Assembly (NCBI RefSeq): GCF_023706045.1
Contig: NZ_BQYL01000001.1
Location: 558,001-622,000, forward strand
DNA from: Kangiella sp. TOML190
GTDB lineage: Bacteria > Pseudomonadota > Gammaproteobacteria > Enterobacterales > Kangiellaceae
Direction: 5' to 3'
Length of the DNA: 64,000 bases
Part shown: positions 19,575 through 30,069 of the stretch, in pieces
How positions within the stretch are numbered: position 1 is the stretch's first letter
Layout of the letters: every line of letters starts with the position of its first letter
Translations under genes and position numbers: made by a program
Notes under the pieces: generated by a model
What the model was told of the DNA's origin: nothing
Seen by the model: the letters and a program-made list of their open reading frames with translations, nothing else
The model's database searches: none

Positions 19575-19658
19575 GTTATTATAATCAGATAGCGTCAAAA
19601 AACAATCTTTTGAAACTTATCTTGGTTAATAGCTAAGCAATTCTATTAACCTTATATT

Positions 19659-19735
<77 letters not shown>

Positions 19736-19748
19736 TCGACGAAGTGCG

Positions 19749-19776
19749 ATTATACGGATTTATTATCTCGTTACAA
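19749..19776 (-). promoter_or_regulatory. Candidate promoter of tRNA-fMet
   Basis: On the minus strand TTGTAA (19771-19776) and TATAAT (19749-19754) have a 16-base spacer, followed by CGCAC. The -10 lies 13 bases before the tRNA 5' end. Confidence 0.75.
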
Positions 19777-19811
19777 GTAAATTTTAGTGTATATCGAAAA
19801 ATTGAGTTCCG

Positions 19812-20219
19812 TTATTTATCAGTCAGTTTCAAAGAACTTATAATAATTTCCGCCAAATAACTTACATCCTTACTATTTTTATACGAATAGTGCACAAATC
19901 TAGGGAACTCTGTACCAAGCTCTATAAAGCACTCATTAATAAAATCTCTAACTTTCAAGCAGCGGTGAGATAATTTGTTAATAATTCTTACCTTTTTGTA
20001 TTCATCTTCTTTGTAACTTAGCAAAGGATGATTGCCTACATAGAGCGATAAAATATCAGTACCTTCGTTTTTGAAGAACAATAGGGAAAAATCCTCAATA
20101 GGATTTTTTATCTCCAAGGCAATATTTTCAGGGTATTTCACTTCTAATTTTGAATGCGGTATTTGATAGGTCACATTTGCCGTGTTCATCAAAAATATTA
20201 TGAAAAGAGAAGGTCTCAT
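19812..20219 (-). CDS. Hypothetical protein downstream of nuoN
   Basis: 135 residues with no family recognised. The N-terminus is hydrophobic (MRPSLFIIFLMNTANVT) and could be a signal peptide cleaved around residue 18. The rest is a mixed alpha/beta protein rich in Lys, Asn, Ile and Tyr. The ATG at 20219 has AAGGAG six bases upstream, so translation is credible. It starts 12 bases after nuoN and may be carried on the nuo transcript. Its codon use is clearly more AT-rich than the nuo genes, which suggests later acquisition. Confidence 0.6.
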   Translation of the reverse strand: MRPSLFIIFLMNTANVTYQIPHSKLEVKYPENIALEIKNPIEDFSLLFFKNEGTDILSLYVGNHPLLSYKEDEYKKVRIINKLSHRCLKVRDFINECFIELGTEFPRFVHYSYKNSKDVSYLAEIIISSLKLTDK

Positions 20220-20231
20220 GAGTGCTCCTTC

Positions 20232-21728
20232 CTAAATATACTGAAAGGCTTTTTGGCAGAAGTCGATTAGTTGTGCGGGGAATAAACCCAAGGCAATCAC
20301 GGCGATACCAGTTAGGCCGAGGCCGAGACGCAGGCTGCGATCCGCTCGGATTGGGTTTTCCACTTCGGGCTTGTCGAAGAAGATAACTTTGACGACTTTA
20401 AGATAATAGAAGAGCCCGACAATTGACATTACTGCAGCGACAATGGCAAGCCATACGAAATTGCCATTATCTGAATTTAAGACCGCTTGAATCACTTCTA
20501 ACTTTGCCCAAAAACCAATAAACGGCGGCAAGCCGGCCATGGATAAAAACAAGAAACTAATCAACAAGCCAGCCCAAGGGTTACGCGCACCAAGTCCTTT
20601 TAGATCATCAATCAATTGAATTTCTTGTTGTCCTTTTGCCATATAAATCAAGCAGCCAAAACCGCCCAGCGCAGTTAGCGCATAGGTCAAAATATAGAAA
20701 AGTGAAGCACTGTAACCTTGGCTATTACCAGCGATAAAGCCTAATAAAAAGTAACCAATATGGGCTATGGCAGAATAAGCCAAGAGTCGTTTGATATTAG
20801 TTTGCGCTAACGCCACTAAGTTGCCGACCAACATAGAAAGCACCGCTAAAATAATGAGTAAACTCTGCCAGTCCAACAAAGCGCCGGCAAAACCAAAAAC
20901 CAATACTCGGATGGCTAAACCAAACACTGCAACTTTTGGCGCGGACGCTAGGAATACGGTAGTAGCCGTCGGCGCGCCATGGTAAACATCGGGCACCCAC
21001 ATCTGAAACGGTACTGCGCCAAACTTAAAGGCTATCCCTACAACGATAAAGACCAAGGCAAAGCGTAGGGTCAAGCTGGCTTCGTTTTCGGTCAAATAAG
21101 CGGCGATATCGGCGATATGAATATTGCCAGTGACGCCATAAACAAAAGAAATGCCGTAGAGTAAAAATCCGCTGGCAATGGCACCCATAACGAAATATTT
21201 TACTGCCGCTTCGGCGCTCATTTTCTCACGGCGGTTCATCGCTACCAGCGCATACAAACACAGCGACATTAACTCCAAACCTAGATATAAGCTTAATAAA
21301 CTAGCACCGCTGACCAGCAACATCATACCCAGCAAGGCAAATAGGTGTAGCAAATAGTATTCACCTCGTAAAATTCGCCGTTGCAATATATAAGGGCGTG
21401 CAAAGACTAGCGAAATACTAGTTAATATCAGCATCGAAATTTTTAAGGTCGCTGATAAAGGATCGTGAATAAAATGGCGATGAAATAAAAAGTCTTGGCT
21501 AGTTGGGAACTGGAATAAAATGATGATCCCAGTAGCGATTAAAATTAATTGCGCCAACTTATAGCTTAAACGGCGATCAATGTCAGCCGAATAAACGTCG
21601 ATTAAAAGCAGCACAGAAGCAGCGGTTAATAAAAATATCTCTGGCAATAAAGGCCAGAAGTTATGGCTAAAACCGATGCTGACATTCGGTAAAGCTTGTG
21701 AGACTAGCGCCAGTAGATTGAAATCCAT
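20232..21728 (-). CDS. nuoN: NADH-quinone oxidoreductase subunit N
   Basis: Antiporter-like, proton-pumping membrane subunit of complex I in the inner membrane. 498 residues with about 14 hydrophobic helices and the proton-antiporter (Mrp-type) signature region, including LAYSAIAHIGYFLLGF and GLPPFIGFWAKL. It is the last nuo gene; its ATG overlaps the nuoM stop by one base. Confidence 0.97.
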   Translation of the reverse strand: MDFNLLALVSQALPNVSIGFSHNFWPLLPEIFLLTAASVLLLIDVYSADIDRRLSYKLAQLILIATGIIILFQFPTSQDFLFHRHFIHDPLSATLKISMLILTSISLVFARPYILQRRILRGEYYLLHLFALLGMMLLVSGASLLSLYLGLELMSLCLYALVAMNRREKMSAEAAVKYFVMGAIASGFLLYGISFVYGVTGNIHIADIAAYLTENEASLTLRFALVFIVVGIAFKFGAVPFQMWVPDVYHGAPTATTVFLASAPKVAVFGLAIRVLVFGFAGALLDWQSLLIILAVLSMLVGNLVALAQTNIKRLLAYSAIAHIGYFLLGFIAGNSQGYSASLFYILTYALTALGGFGCLIYMAKGQQEIQLIDDLKGLGARNPWAGLLISFLFLSMAGLPPFIGFWAKLEVIQAVLNSDNGNFVWLAIVAAVMSIVGLFYYLKVVKVIFFDKPEVENPIRADRSLRLGLGLTGIAVIALGLFPAQLIDFCQKAFQYI

Positions 21729-23242
21729 TAGGGCGTTCCTCCTAACTTAGTTTGCGTCAGCGCAAGAAGCTGCTCTAAAGACGGTTGCATCATCTCAATT
21801 AACGGTTGCGGATAGATCCCCAATACTAAAATTAGGATCGCCAAGGTTAACAAAATGCCTTTTTCTCGCGAATTAACATCTTCGAGCCGTTCTATCGTAT
21901 CGTTGAGCGGCTTGCCAAAAATAACTCGCTTATAAAGCCATAAACTGTAGGCAGCGCCTAAAATTAAAGTGGTTGCAGCGATCATGGCAATGCGCCAATC
22001 CGCTTGGAATGAGGATAAAATCACAAAGAACTCGCCAATAAAGCCCGAAGTGCCTGGCAAGCCAGCATTGGCCAAAACAAACAGCATCATCAAGGCGCCA
22101 AACATCGGCATACTGTTAATCACGCCACCATAATCAGCAATATTACGGCTATGCACTCGATCATATAAAACGCCAATCGAGAAAAACAATGCACCGGAAA
22201 TTAGACCATGAGAAATCATTTGGATCATGGCGCCCTGAAGTGCCATCGAGCTGATACTCAAATCGGCTAGGCTGAAAATAACAAAGGTACCCAAAGTAAC
22301 AAAGCCCATATGAGCAATCGATGAATAAGCGATTAGTTTTTTCATATCCTGCTGCGCCAAAGCGACAAAGCCGATATAGGCAATCGCAATTAAGGAGAGT
22401 AGGATTAAAACCCAAGCGTATTCATTAGCTGCATCAGGCGTTATTGGCAAAGCAAACCGCAAGAAACCATAACCGCCCATCTTAAGCATAATTGCCGCTA
22501 AAATGACCGAGCCACCCGTAGGTGCTTCCACGTGCGCATCGGGTAGCCAAGTATGCACTGGAACCATCGGGATTTTTACGGCAAACGCTGCCACGAAGGC
22601 AATAAAAATCCAAACCTGCTCTAACATGGAGAGCGGCATTTTTTGCAAATCAGCAATTTTAAAAGAGCCTGCTTCGGATCCCATATAGATCAGCGCCACT
22701 AACATGAAAATCGAGCCAAAGAAGGTAAATAAGAAAAATTTGATGGTGGCGTAAATTCGGTTAGGCCCACCCCAAACACCGATCATCAAAAACATCGGGA
22801 TCAACATGGCTTCCCAGAACACATAAAACAGGATCGCATCTTGCGCAGCAAACACGCCGTTCATCAAGCCGGTCATCACCAAAGTGGCAGAAAAGTATTG
22901 AGCGCGTCTAAATTTAACACTTCCAATGGCGCCAATTACTACCAGCAAATTTATCAAAGCGGTAAGCGCGATTAGAGGCACTGCAATACCATCAACACCT
23001 AACGAATAGTGAATACCAAGCGAAGGGATCCAAGCGGTATGTTCGAGTAGTTCTGGCTGACCAGTATCTCCTTGAAATAAATACAGCAACACTAAGGTTA
23101 AGGCAATAATGACCACCGATAGCAAGATGCTGATCCGCTGACTCCAAACTAACAATTTATCGCCAGGACCAAACAACACCAAAAAGCCGCCAATCAAGGG
23201 CAACCAAATCAGTAAACTTAAAATTGGTATTTGCGTTAGCAT
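21728..23242 (-). CDS. nuoM: NADH-quinone oxidoreductase subunit M
   Basis: Second antiporter-like membrane subunit of complex I. 504 residues and about 14 helices, with VHTWLPDAHVEAPTGGSVIL (about 230-249), LIAYSSIAHMGFVTLG and GLPGTSGFIGEF. It lies between nuoL and nuoN. Confidence 0.97.
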   Translation of the reverse strand: MLTQIPILSLLIWLPLIGGFLVLFGPGDKLLVWSQRISILLSVVIIALTLVLLYLFQGDTGQPELLEHTAWIPSLGIHYSLGVDGIAVPLIALTALINLLVVIGAIGSVKFRRAQYFSATLVMTGLMNGVFAAQDAILFYVFWEAMLIPMFLMIGVWGGPNRIYATIKFFLFTFFGSIFMLVALIYMGSEAGSFKIADLQKMPLSMLEQVWIFIAFVAAFAVKIPMVPVHTWLPDAHVEAPTGGSVILAAIMLKMGGYGFLRFALPITPDAANEYAWVLILLSLIAIAYIGFVALAQQDMKKLIAYSSIAHMGFVTLGTFVIFSLADLSISSMALQGAMIQMISHGLISGALFFSIGVLYDRVHSRNIADYGGVINSMPMFGALMMLFVLANAGLPGTSGFIGEFFVILSSFQADWRIAMIAATTLILGAAYSLWLYKRVIFGKPLNDTIERLEDVNSREKGILLTLAILILVLGIYPQPLIEMMQPSLEQLLALTQTKLGGTP

Positions 23243-23266
23243 TTAATTTTTATCTCAAGTTGTGGT

Positions 23267-25285
23267 CTATTGTCGTAAAAAAATGTAGCCAATAAAGCCT
23301 ACCAATCCCACTAGCATCAGCAGGGCGTAATGATATAAATAACCCGTTTGTAGTTTGCGCGCCTTGGCCGCAAGCTTGGCAACCCCTCGCGCGCTACCAT
23401 TAACTAAACCTTCATCAATCACGGCCTTGTCGCCATAACGCCATAGAAAATTACCTAAACGCAAGGAACCTTGGGCAAAGAATTTTTGGTTAAACTCATC
23501 GAAATAATATTTGTTCTGTAGAATTTTGCGGACTGGCAGTAAAACCTTACTGAGTAACTCGGCAATCTGTGGTTTCAACGCAAAGACCAGATAAGCAGTC
23601 GCCGCACCAATCAACAGCAGCCAGAAAACGGGGGTCACAAAACCGTGCAAGGCAAAAATCCAAGCATTGCCAAATATCTCGCGTAAGTGCGCCATGCTGT
23701 CATGCTCGCTAAGCACCATAATCGCATCGTCAAAATAGTCGCCAACCAGCATCGACTCGGCACTAACCCAACCGATAGTTAATGAAGGGATCGCCAATAA
23801 AATCAGCGGATAAGTAATGACCTTTGGCGATTCGTGCAGATGGCTCTGGGTTTCTTGATCCATTCTGGGCTGACCGTGGAATACCAAAATTAACATTCGG
23901 ATACTGTATAAAGCGGTCACCACCACCCCAGCCATCACCGCAAAATAGGCAAAACCCGACCCCCAACCGTCGGCCTCGGCAACCGCCGAAATAATTGCAT
24001 CTTTCGAGTAAAAGCCTGCGAAAAAGGGCGTTCCTATCAAGGCTAAAGTACCAATAACCGAAGTCCAATAGGTGATCGGCATGTATTTTTTGATGCCACC
24101 CATTTTGCGAATATCCTGCTGATGGTGCATAGCGACAATCACCGAGCCAGCTGCTAAAAAGAGTAACGCCTTAAAGAAAGCATGGGTAAAGAGGTGGAAT
24201 ACTGCCGCCGAATAAGCCGAGACACCTAACGCCACTACCATGTATCCTAACTGCGACAGGGTGGAATAAGCCACGATACGTTTGATGTCGTTTTGTACTA
24301 TTCCCACTAGCCCCATAAAGAGCGCGGTAATAGCACCAATAATCGTTACCATCGCCAACGCTGTTTCAGAAAACTCAAATAGCGGCGACATTCTAGCAAC
24401 CATAAATACCCCTGCAGTAACCATAGTTGCCGCATGGATCAGCGCCGAAATAGGCGTTGGACCTTCCATGGAATCGGGTAACCAGACGTGCAAAGGAACC
24501 TGTGCTGACTTACCCATAGCACCAATAAATAAACAAATACAAATAAAGCTGATCGCAGACCATTGCACCGAACCCCAAGCAGCAAAGGTTTTCTCCAACC
24601 CTACCGCTGCCAAAGCTGAAACTTCGGGCGCAGCAACCGAATCATGAATCGCTTTGGCCTGCTCCATTTTGTCAAAAACTGGCGCATAATCGAGGCTACC
24701 AAAAAGATACAAGACGCCGCCAATACCTAATAAAAACCCAAAATCACCCACGCGATTGACCAAGAAGGCTTTCATGTTGGCAAAAATTGCCGTCTCTTTT
24801 TTAAACCAAAAACCAATCAATAAATAGGACACAACCCCAACCGCTTCCCAACCAAAAAACAGTTGCAAGAAATTATTCGACAGCACCAACATCAACATCG
24901 AAAAAGTGAACAAGGAAATGTAGCTAAAAAACCGCTGATAGCCCTCATCGTCATGCATATAGCCAATGGAATAGACATGCACCATCAAGCTGACAAAGGT
25001 TACCACCAGTAGCATCACAGCACTTAAACTGTCGCTGAGGAAACCAATCTGAATGCTCAGTTGGCCAAAACTTGCCCACTCATACAACGTTTGATTAAGC
25101 GGCTCGGCATCGCCATAGAAATAGGACAAAAAGACTTTAAGAGATAGGACAAAAGACACCGCGACCAAACCAATGGTCAAGCGATGCGACCAAGTTTTAC
25201 CAAGCTTTTTGCCAAATAAACCAGCTAAGATAGCGCCAATCAAAGGCGCAAAGGTGATAATCACTAGCTGATTAAAAATAGTCAT
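23267..25285 (-). CDS. nuoL: NADH-quinone oxidoreductase subunit L
   Basis: The distal antiporter-like subunit with the long lateral helix of complex I. 672 residues and about 16 helices, with VPLHVWLPDSMEGPTPISAL (about 266-285), IVAYSTLSQLGYMVVALG and GTPFFAGFYSKD. The normal NuoL length includes the C-terminal lateral helix region. The start overlaps the nuoK stop by one base. Confidence 0.97.
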   Translation of the reverse strand: MTIFNQLVIITFAPLIGAILAGLFGKKLGKTWSHRLTIGLVAVSFVLSLKVFLSYFYGDAEPLNQTLYEWASFGQLSIQIGFLSDSLSAVMLLVVTFVSLMVHVYSIGYMHDDEGYQRFFSYISLFTFSMLMLVLSNNFLQLFFGWEAVGVVSYLLIGFWFKKETAIFANMKAFLVNRVGDFGFLLGIGGVLYLFGSLDYAPVFDKMEQAKAIHDSVAAPEVSALAAVGLEKTFAAWGSVQWSAISFICICLFIGAMGKSAQVPLHVWLPDSMEGPTPISALIHAATMVTAGVFMVARMSPLFEFSETALAMVTIIGAITALFMGLVGIVQNDIKRIVAYSTLSQLGYMVVALGVSAYSAAVFHLFTHAFFKALLFLAAGSVIVAMHHQQDIRKMGGIKKYMPITYWTSVIGTLALIGTPFFAGFYSKDAIISAVAEADGWGSGFAYFAVMAGVVVTALYSIRMLILVFHGQPRMDQETQSHLHESPKVITYPLILLAIPSLTIGWVSAESMLVGDYFDDAIMVLSEHDSMAHLREIFGNAWIFALHGFVTPVFWLLLIGAATAYLVFALKPQIAELLSKVLLPVRKILQNKYYFDEFNQKFFAQGSLRLGNFLWRYGDKAVIDEGLVNGSARGVAKLAAKARKLQTGYLYHYALLMLVGLVGFIGYIFLRQ

Positions 25286-25587
25286 TAGCCTTTTAGTTCC
25301 TCTAAGCTTTCAACGTCAATACTGCGATGGGTTCTAAACAGCACCACTAAAATCGCCAAACCAATGGCCGCTTCGGCCGCTGCTACGGTCAAGATGAAAA
25401 AGACAAAAATTTGCCCAGTGGCGTCGTCAAGGTAGCGGGCAAACGCAATAAAATTGGTATTAACCGCCAGCAACATCAATTCAATACACATCAAAAGCGT
25501 AATCACATTTTTGCGATTGATAACGATCCCAACCACACTAATGGCGAACAAGATAGCGCTCACAATTAAGTAGTGCGTTAAGCTCAT
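25285..25587 (-). CDS. nuoK: NADH-quinone oxidoreductase subunit K
   Basis: Small three-helix membrane subunit (MrpC-like). 100 residues, with the conserved membrane glutamate in [20 protein letters not shown], read across about residues 31-50, and [14 protein letters not shown]. It overlaps nuoJ by four bases (ATGA). Confidence 0.97.
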   Translation of the reverse strand: MSLTHYLIVSAILFAISVVGIVINRKNVITLLMCIELMLLAVNTNFIAFARYLDDATGQIFVFFILTVAAAEAAIGLAILVVLFRTHRSIDVESLEELKG

Positions 25588-26206
25588 GTTGCATCTCCCG
25601 AATCTTTTTCTGGCTCAGCCCTTAGCATTTCCGATTTCATCGCCACAATTTTTAAGCGCTCTTCTTTAAGCACCTTATGCTGCGCCGGAATCGACTGGCC
25701 CTTACGCTCGCGACGTCCGCGGAAAGTCAAACTAATCGCCGCGATAATCGCCACCAATAAAATTACGCCTGCAATTTCAAACGGATAAAAATATTCGCCG
25801 TAAAGCAATCGGCCAAGCTCTTCAACGTTGGAATAACCTTGCTCATGTTTTGCCGGTTCAGCGATGACTTCACTGCCAAACACTTGCGAGCGAACCACCC
25901 AATAAATTCCGCCAAACAATGCCAAACCAACCAACAAGCCCAATGGCAAATGCTTAGCAAAGCCCTGTTTTAGCGCAGCGAAATCCACATCCAACATCAT
26001 CACCACGAATAGAAACAGCACCGTTACCGCGCCCACATAAACCAAGACGAGAGTAATGGCCAGAAATTCAGCTTCTAATAAAAGCCATAAGGCTGCTGTT
26101 GAGAAAAAAGTTAAAACCAAACACAATACTGCTTGCACCGAATTTTTTACCGTAATCACGCCAATTGCCGCAATAATGGTCAGCGCCGAAAAAAGTAAAA
26201 AACCAT
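25584..26206 (-). CDS. nuoJ: NADH-quinone oxidoreductase subunit J, frame-interrupted
   Basis: Membrane subunit of complex I. The body ([37 protein letters not shown]) is intact, but an open frame of the body alone begins inside the first helix. The proper ATG is at 26206 (MVFYFF), followed in another frame by [10 protein letters not shown]. One T missing from either of two T6 runs (A6 on the plus strand at 26189-26194 or 26197-26202) restores a full protein of about 207 residues with five helices. This is read as an indel error. It lies 36 bases after nuoI. Confidence 0.9.
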
Positions 26207-26242
26207 CGCTTCAATATTCAATTCGAATTACCTGCCCTTGCA

Positions 26243-26734
26243 TTAGCGATATGCTGCATCTTCAATTTTATCTTCGGCGATCATAACTTCGTAGCGATCG
26301 CCAATGGCTAACAACTGCTCTTTAGTTAAAATATTGTCGCCACGTTTTTCAAAGTGATAATCAAAAATTCGCGTTTCCACAATCGAATCCACCGGACACG
26401 ACTCTTCACAAAAGCCACAATAAATACACTTGAACATATCAATTTCGTAGCGAGTGGTACGCCGGGTACCATCCGACTCGCGCGGCCCCGCCTCAATGGT
26501 AATAGCCGCCGCCGGACACACCGCTTCACACAATTTACAGGCAATACAGCGCTCTTCACCATTGGGATAACGACGCAGGGCATGCAAACCACGAAAGCGC
26601 GGTGACTGGGGTGTTCTTTCTTCTGGAAATTGTACCGTTACTTTACGTTTAAACAGGTGTCGCCAAGTAAGCCACAGCCCCGCACGCAACTCGGTCAAAG
26701 CATAGGTTTTGAAGAAGTGCTTTATTTTATTCAT
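26243..26734 (-). CDS. nuoI: NADH-quinone oxidoreductase subunit I
   Basis: Carries the two 4Fe-4S clusters N6a and N6b that pass electrons towards N2. The 163-residue protein has two CxxCxxCxxxCP motifs: [12 protein letters not shown] (about 62-73) and [12 protein letters not shown] (about 102-113). It overlaps nuoH by four bases. Confidence 0.97.
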   Translation of the reverse strand: MNKIKHFFKTYALTELRAGLWLTWRHLFKRKVTVQFPEERTPQSPRFRGLHALRRYPNGEERCIACKLCEAVCPAAAITIEAGPRESDGTRRTTRYEIDMFKCIYCGFCEESCPVDSIVETRIFDYHFEKRGDNILTKEQLLAIGDRYEVMIAEDKIEDAAYR

Positions 26735-27846
26735 GCTAGCACTCCGCTTATGAATCGCTGCGCAGCGGTAGTTATTTCGCTAATGTCCGCAGTTAGGTTA
26801 CTAGTCACGCCCCGACCATCAAACCACCAGCCCCATTCAAACTTAATCCAAAAGGTTAAAACAATTAGCCAAATCACGGTCACCGGAATAAACACTTTCC
26901 AGCCGAGGCGCATGATCTGATCATAGCGATAACGCGGGAAAGTCGCCCGCAACCAAATCATCATAAACAAGAACCAAGCAGCTTTTAGCAATAACCACAA
27001 GGTTCCAGGCACCCAGTCGGTAGCTGCTTCTAAATAAGGAATACCTTGAAAGGGATTGAGCCAGCCGCCAAAGAAAAACAGCGCCGTTAACACAGAAATT
27101 AGAATCATATTGGCGTATTCGGCCAAGAAAAATAGCGCAAAGGCCATGCCGGCATATTCCACATGAAAACCGGCGACAATTTCCGACTCACCCTCAGGCA
27201 CATCAAAAGGCGCGCGATTGGTTTCTGCTACCCCTGAGATCCAATAGATTGCCAAGATAGGAAACAGCGGGATCCAGAACCAATGCAGCAAACTACCACT
27301 TTGCGCTTCGACAATAGCGCCAAGATTCATACTGCCGCCAGCCATCAGCACTGCCACCAGCGCAAAACCCATAGCAATCTCATAGGACACAATTTGTGAA
27401 GCCGAACGCAACGAACCCAGCAAAGCGTAACGCGAATTGGAAGCCCAACCGGCGATAATCACCCCATAAACCCCGATTGAAGTCATCGCCAATAAATAAA
27501 TTAAACCGGCATTGGTATCAGAAAGAACCAACTCCGCATCGAACGGCACCACCGCCCAAGCGGCAAAAGAAGGCGCGATAAATAACACTGGCGCCAATAA
27601 AAACAAGGCCTTGTTAGCCCCCGAAGGAACTATCACTTCTTTCATTAACAGCTTGACCACATCGGCGATAGGCTGCAACCAACCTTTAGGACCCACTCGA
27701 TTTGGTCCCAAACGCATCTGCATATAACCGATCAATTTTCGCTCGGCATAGGTGGTATAAGCCACCGCTAAAATCAAAGGCAGCAAAATCATTAGGATTT
27801 TGCCGACAATCCAGAGGGTTTCAATCAACAATTGAGCAAAATCCAT
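26731..27846 (-). CDS. nuoH: NADH-quinone oxidoreductase subunit H
   Basis: Membrane subunit at the quinone-binding site of complex I. 371 residues and eight helices, with [20 protein letters not shown] (about 35-54), the loop [20 protein letters not shown] (about 209-228) and [19 protein letters not shown]. It starts at ATG 27846, inside the nuoG stop (TGATG). Confidence 0.97.
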   Translation of the reverse strand: MDFAQLLIETLWIVGKILMILLPLILAVAYTTYAERKLIGYMQMRLGPNRVGPKGWLQPIADVVKLLMKEVIVPSGANKALFLLAPVLFIAPSFAAWAVVPFDAELVLSDTNAGLIYLLAMTSIGVYGVIIAGWASNSRYALLGSLRSASQIVSYEIAMGFALVAVLMAGGSMNLGAIVEAQSGSLLHWFWIPLFPILAIYWISGVAETNRAPFDVPEGESEIVAGFHVEYAGMAFALFFLAEYANMILISVLTALFFFGGWLNPFQGIPYLEAATDWVPGTLWLLLKAAWFLFMMIWLRATFPRYRYDQIMRLGWKVFIPVTVIWLIVLTFWIKFEWGWWFDGRGVTSNLTADISEITTAAQRFISGVLA

Positions 27847-30066
27847 CAAGGCCCCCCGATAATGTTATGGAAAGGGCTGAGTGGCGGACGCTTCAGTTCT
27901 TCTTTGCCTTGTGCCATGACGGTTTGCTGCAAAGCAGGAGCACGTCGAACATAACAATCCGACTGATAAATATTGGCTGGTTCTGGACTAAAACCTGACT
28001 CGGCAAGTGTTTCAGGGCAATTCCAGCGAGACTTGATTTTATCGCCAACCGCTCCCATTCGGCCTTTAACTTCTTGTCGCACATCCGGCGCTGAAACATA
28101 GTCAAAATTCTTTAATTTCAATAGGTTGCCAAGCACTCTCAAGACCTTCCAAGCAGGCTTTGCCTGCCCAGGAGCATTAGCGCAAGCATTAAATTCTTGC
28201 CATAACCCATTAGCATTAACATAAGATCCGGCCGACTCTAAATAGGTCGCGATTGGCAATACCACGTCGGCATATTTGAAAGCTTCATCATCAGCAAAAC
28301 TGGTTAAAGAAACCACAAAATCGGCATCTTTTGCCATCGCTACCGCCTGCTCAGCATAAACCGAATCTTTTCCTAATTCCGTTTTTAGCAACATTAGCGC
28401 TTTTTTACCGCTAGCAATCATTTGCTTTATGCTTTGGCCACCCTCTGCAACATCCGCGCCAGAAGGTCCGCGATGGGGAATTGCGCCAGCTAGATAAGCA
28501 CCCGCACTATTGCCGCCGTGGGATAAGAAGCCGTAACTCGAGCCTGATAAAGCGGCGATGGCCTTAGCTAACTGTCGTAGTTGACTGGCTTGACTAAATT
28601 CCACCGCAGTCAAGCCGAGAAGCAAACTACTTTTTTCAGCATTTAGTAGCATTTTTGCTATTTTTTCATGCTTTTGACTAATTTTAGCCGATGATACCAG
28701 TTCTTGTAGCCCTTCAAACTTGGTCAGTTTGTCTTGGTTATGTTCCAGCTGCGCTAGATATTTGGCAATGGCCGCCAGTTGCATCACCCAATGATCAGGC
28801 TCGACTATCAATTCATGGCTCAACTTAAAGTTATTATAAATTTTTCTGGCGCTGATACTGGCAACTTGACCATACCGAGTAGCCTTACGGATCCGCAGCG
28901 CGGCCAGCGGCTGATCTTTGCGTAAGTTAGCCCCGATTAGTAAGCAGGCATCCAACTGCTCTAATTCAGAGAGCTCTATGCCCAATTGCGGGTAAAGCGA
29001 TTCATGTTGTTGGCCGCTAAAATCGGTAACTCTTAACCGATGATCCACATTGTTCGAACCTAGCCCGCGCATAATTTTTTGCAGTAAATACAATTCTTCG
29101 GTGGTTGCTATCGGGCTGGCAAGGGCAGCCAACTGTTCAGCCCCTTGCGCTTCCTTGATCATATTCAGTTTACTGGCAGTTCGTTCCAACGCCGTTTCCC
29201 AGCCAGCTTCGATCCACTCGCCATTTTGCTTAATCATAGGCGATAGCAAGCGCTCACTTTTATTAGTCGCTTGATAAGCGTATCGATCCCGATCCGATAG
29301 CCACACTTCGTTAGTGGCTTCATTTTCTTTGGGTGCTAAACGAATAATCTCATTGCGCCGAGTATGAACGTGTAAGTTAGTGCCAATACAGTCGTGGGGC
29401 GCAATCGAATCGTATTGGATCATCTCCCAAGCACGCGCTTGATAGCGCGATGGCTTGGCGGTTAAAGCACCCACAGGGCAAAGATCGATAATGTTGCCGG
29501 ACACTTCAGAATCCACCGACTTTTCGATAAAGGTGCTGATTTCCGTATGCTCGCCGCGCCCCACCGCACCCATTTCACGAATGCCAGCCACTTCGCGTCC
29601 AAAACGCACGCAACGAGTGCAATGAATACAGCGAGTCATTTCAGTTTCGATTAAGGGACCAATATCCTTATCTTCTACCACCCGCTTTCTTTCGGTAAAA
29701 CGTGATACGTCTTTACCGCACTCCAAAGCCACATCCTGCAACTCGCACTCACCACCTTGATCACAAATCGGGCAGTCCAGAGGATGATTAATAAGCAAAA
29801 ACTCCATCACCGATTTTTGCGCCTCTTTAGCCACCAGCGATTCGGTTTTAATGATCATGCCATCGGAAACTGGCGTGGCGCAGGCGGGCAACGGCTTTCT
29901 TTGGCCTTCCACTTCGACCAAACACATACGGCAATTGGCCGCCACCGAAAGCTTTTTTATGGTAACAAAAGCGTGGGATCTCATAGCCATGAGCGTCTGC
30001 CACTTCAATAATCATAGCGCCTTCTTCAGCTTCTACTTTTTGACCATTGATTTCGATGGTTAACAT
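27846..30066 (-). CDS. nuoG: NADH-quinone oxidoreductase subunit G, frame-interrupted
   Basis: Large peripheral subunit holding several Fe-S clusters of complex I. The N-terminus starts at ATG 30066 ([20 protein letters not shown]) and reads to RFCYHKK. There one extra A in a six-base run (T6 at 29953-29958 on the plus strand) shifts the frame. The other frame continues exactly as expected, [20 protein letters not shown]. The corrected protein has about 739 residues: a 2Fe-2S ferredoxin domain (cysteines C..C in the first 80 residues), the CxxCxxC region [25 protein letters not shown], and a shortened molybdopterin-like C-terminal domain. It lies between nuoF and nuoH. Confidence 0.94.
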
Positions 30067-30069
30067 AAA

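Larger units (their letters stand above)
19356..19658 (-). promoter_or_regulatory. metY-rimP intergenic leader with three hairpins
   Basis: This 303-base gap has no gene. On the minus strand, after tRNA-Met, it holds a strong terminator (19544-19574), a perfect 11-bp AT-rich inverted repeat (19501-19531) and, shortly before rimP, a second GGCC stem with a T7 run (19413-19430). The last lies about 57 bases before the rimP start, so the structure could attenuate the rimP-nusA-infB operon. No clear promoter was found within it. Confidence 0.5.
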
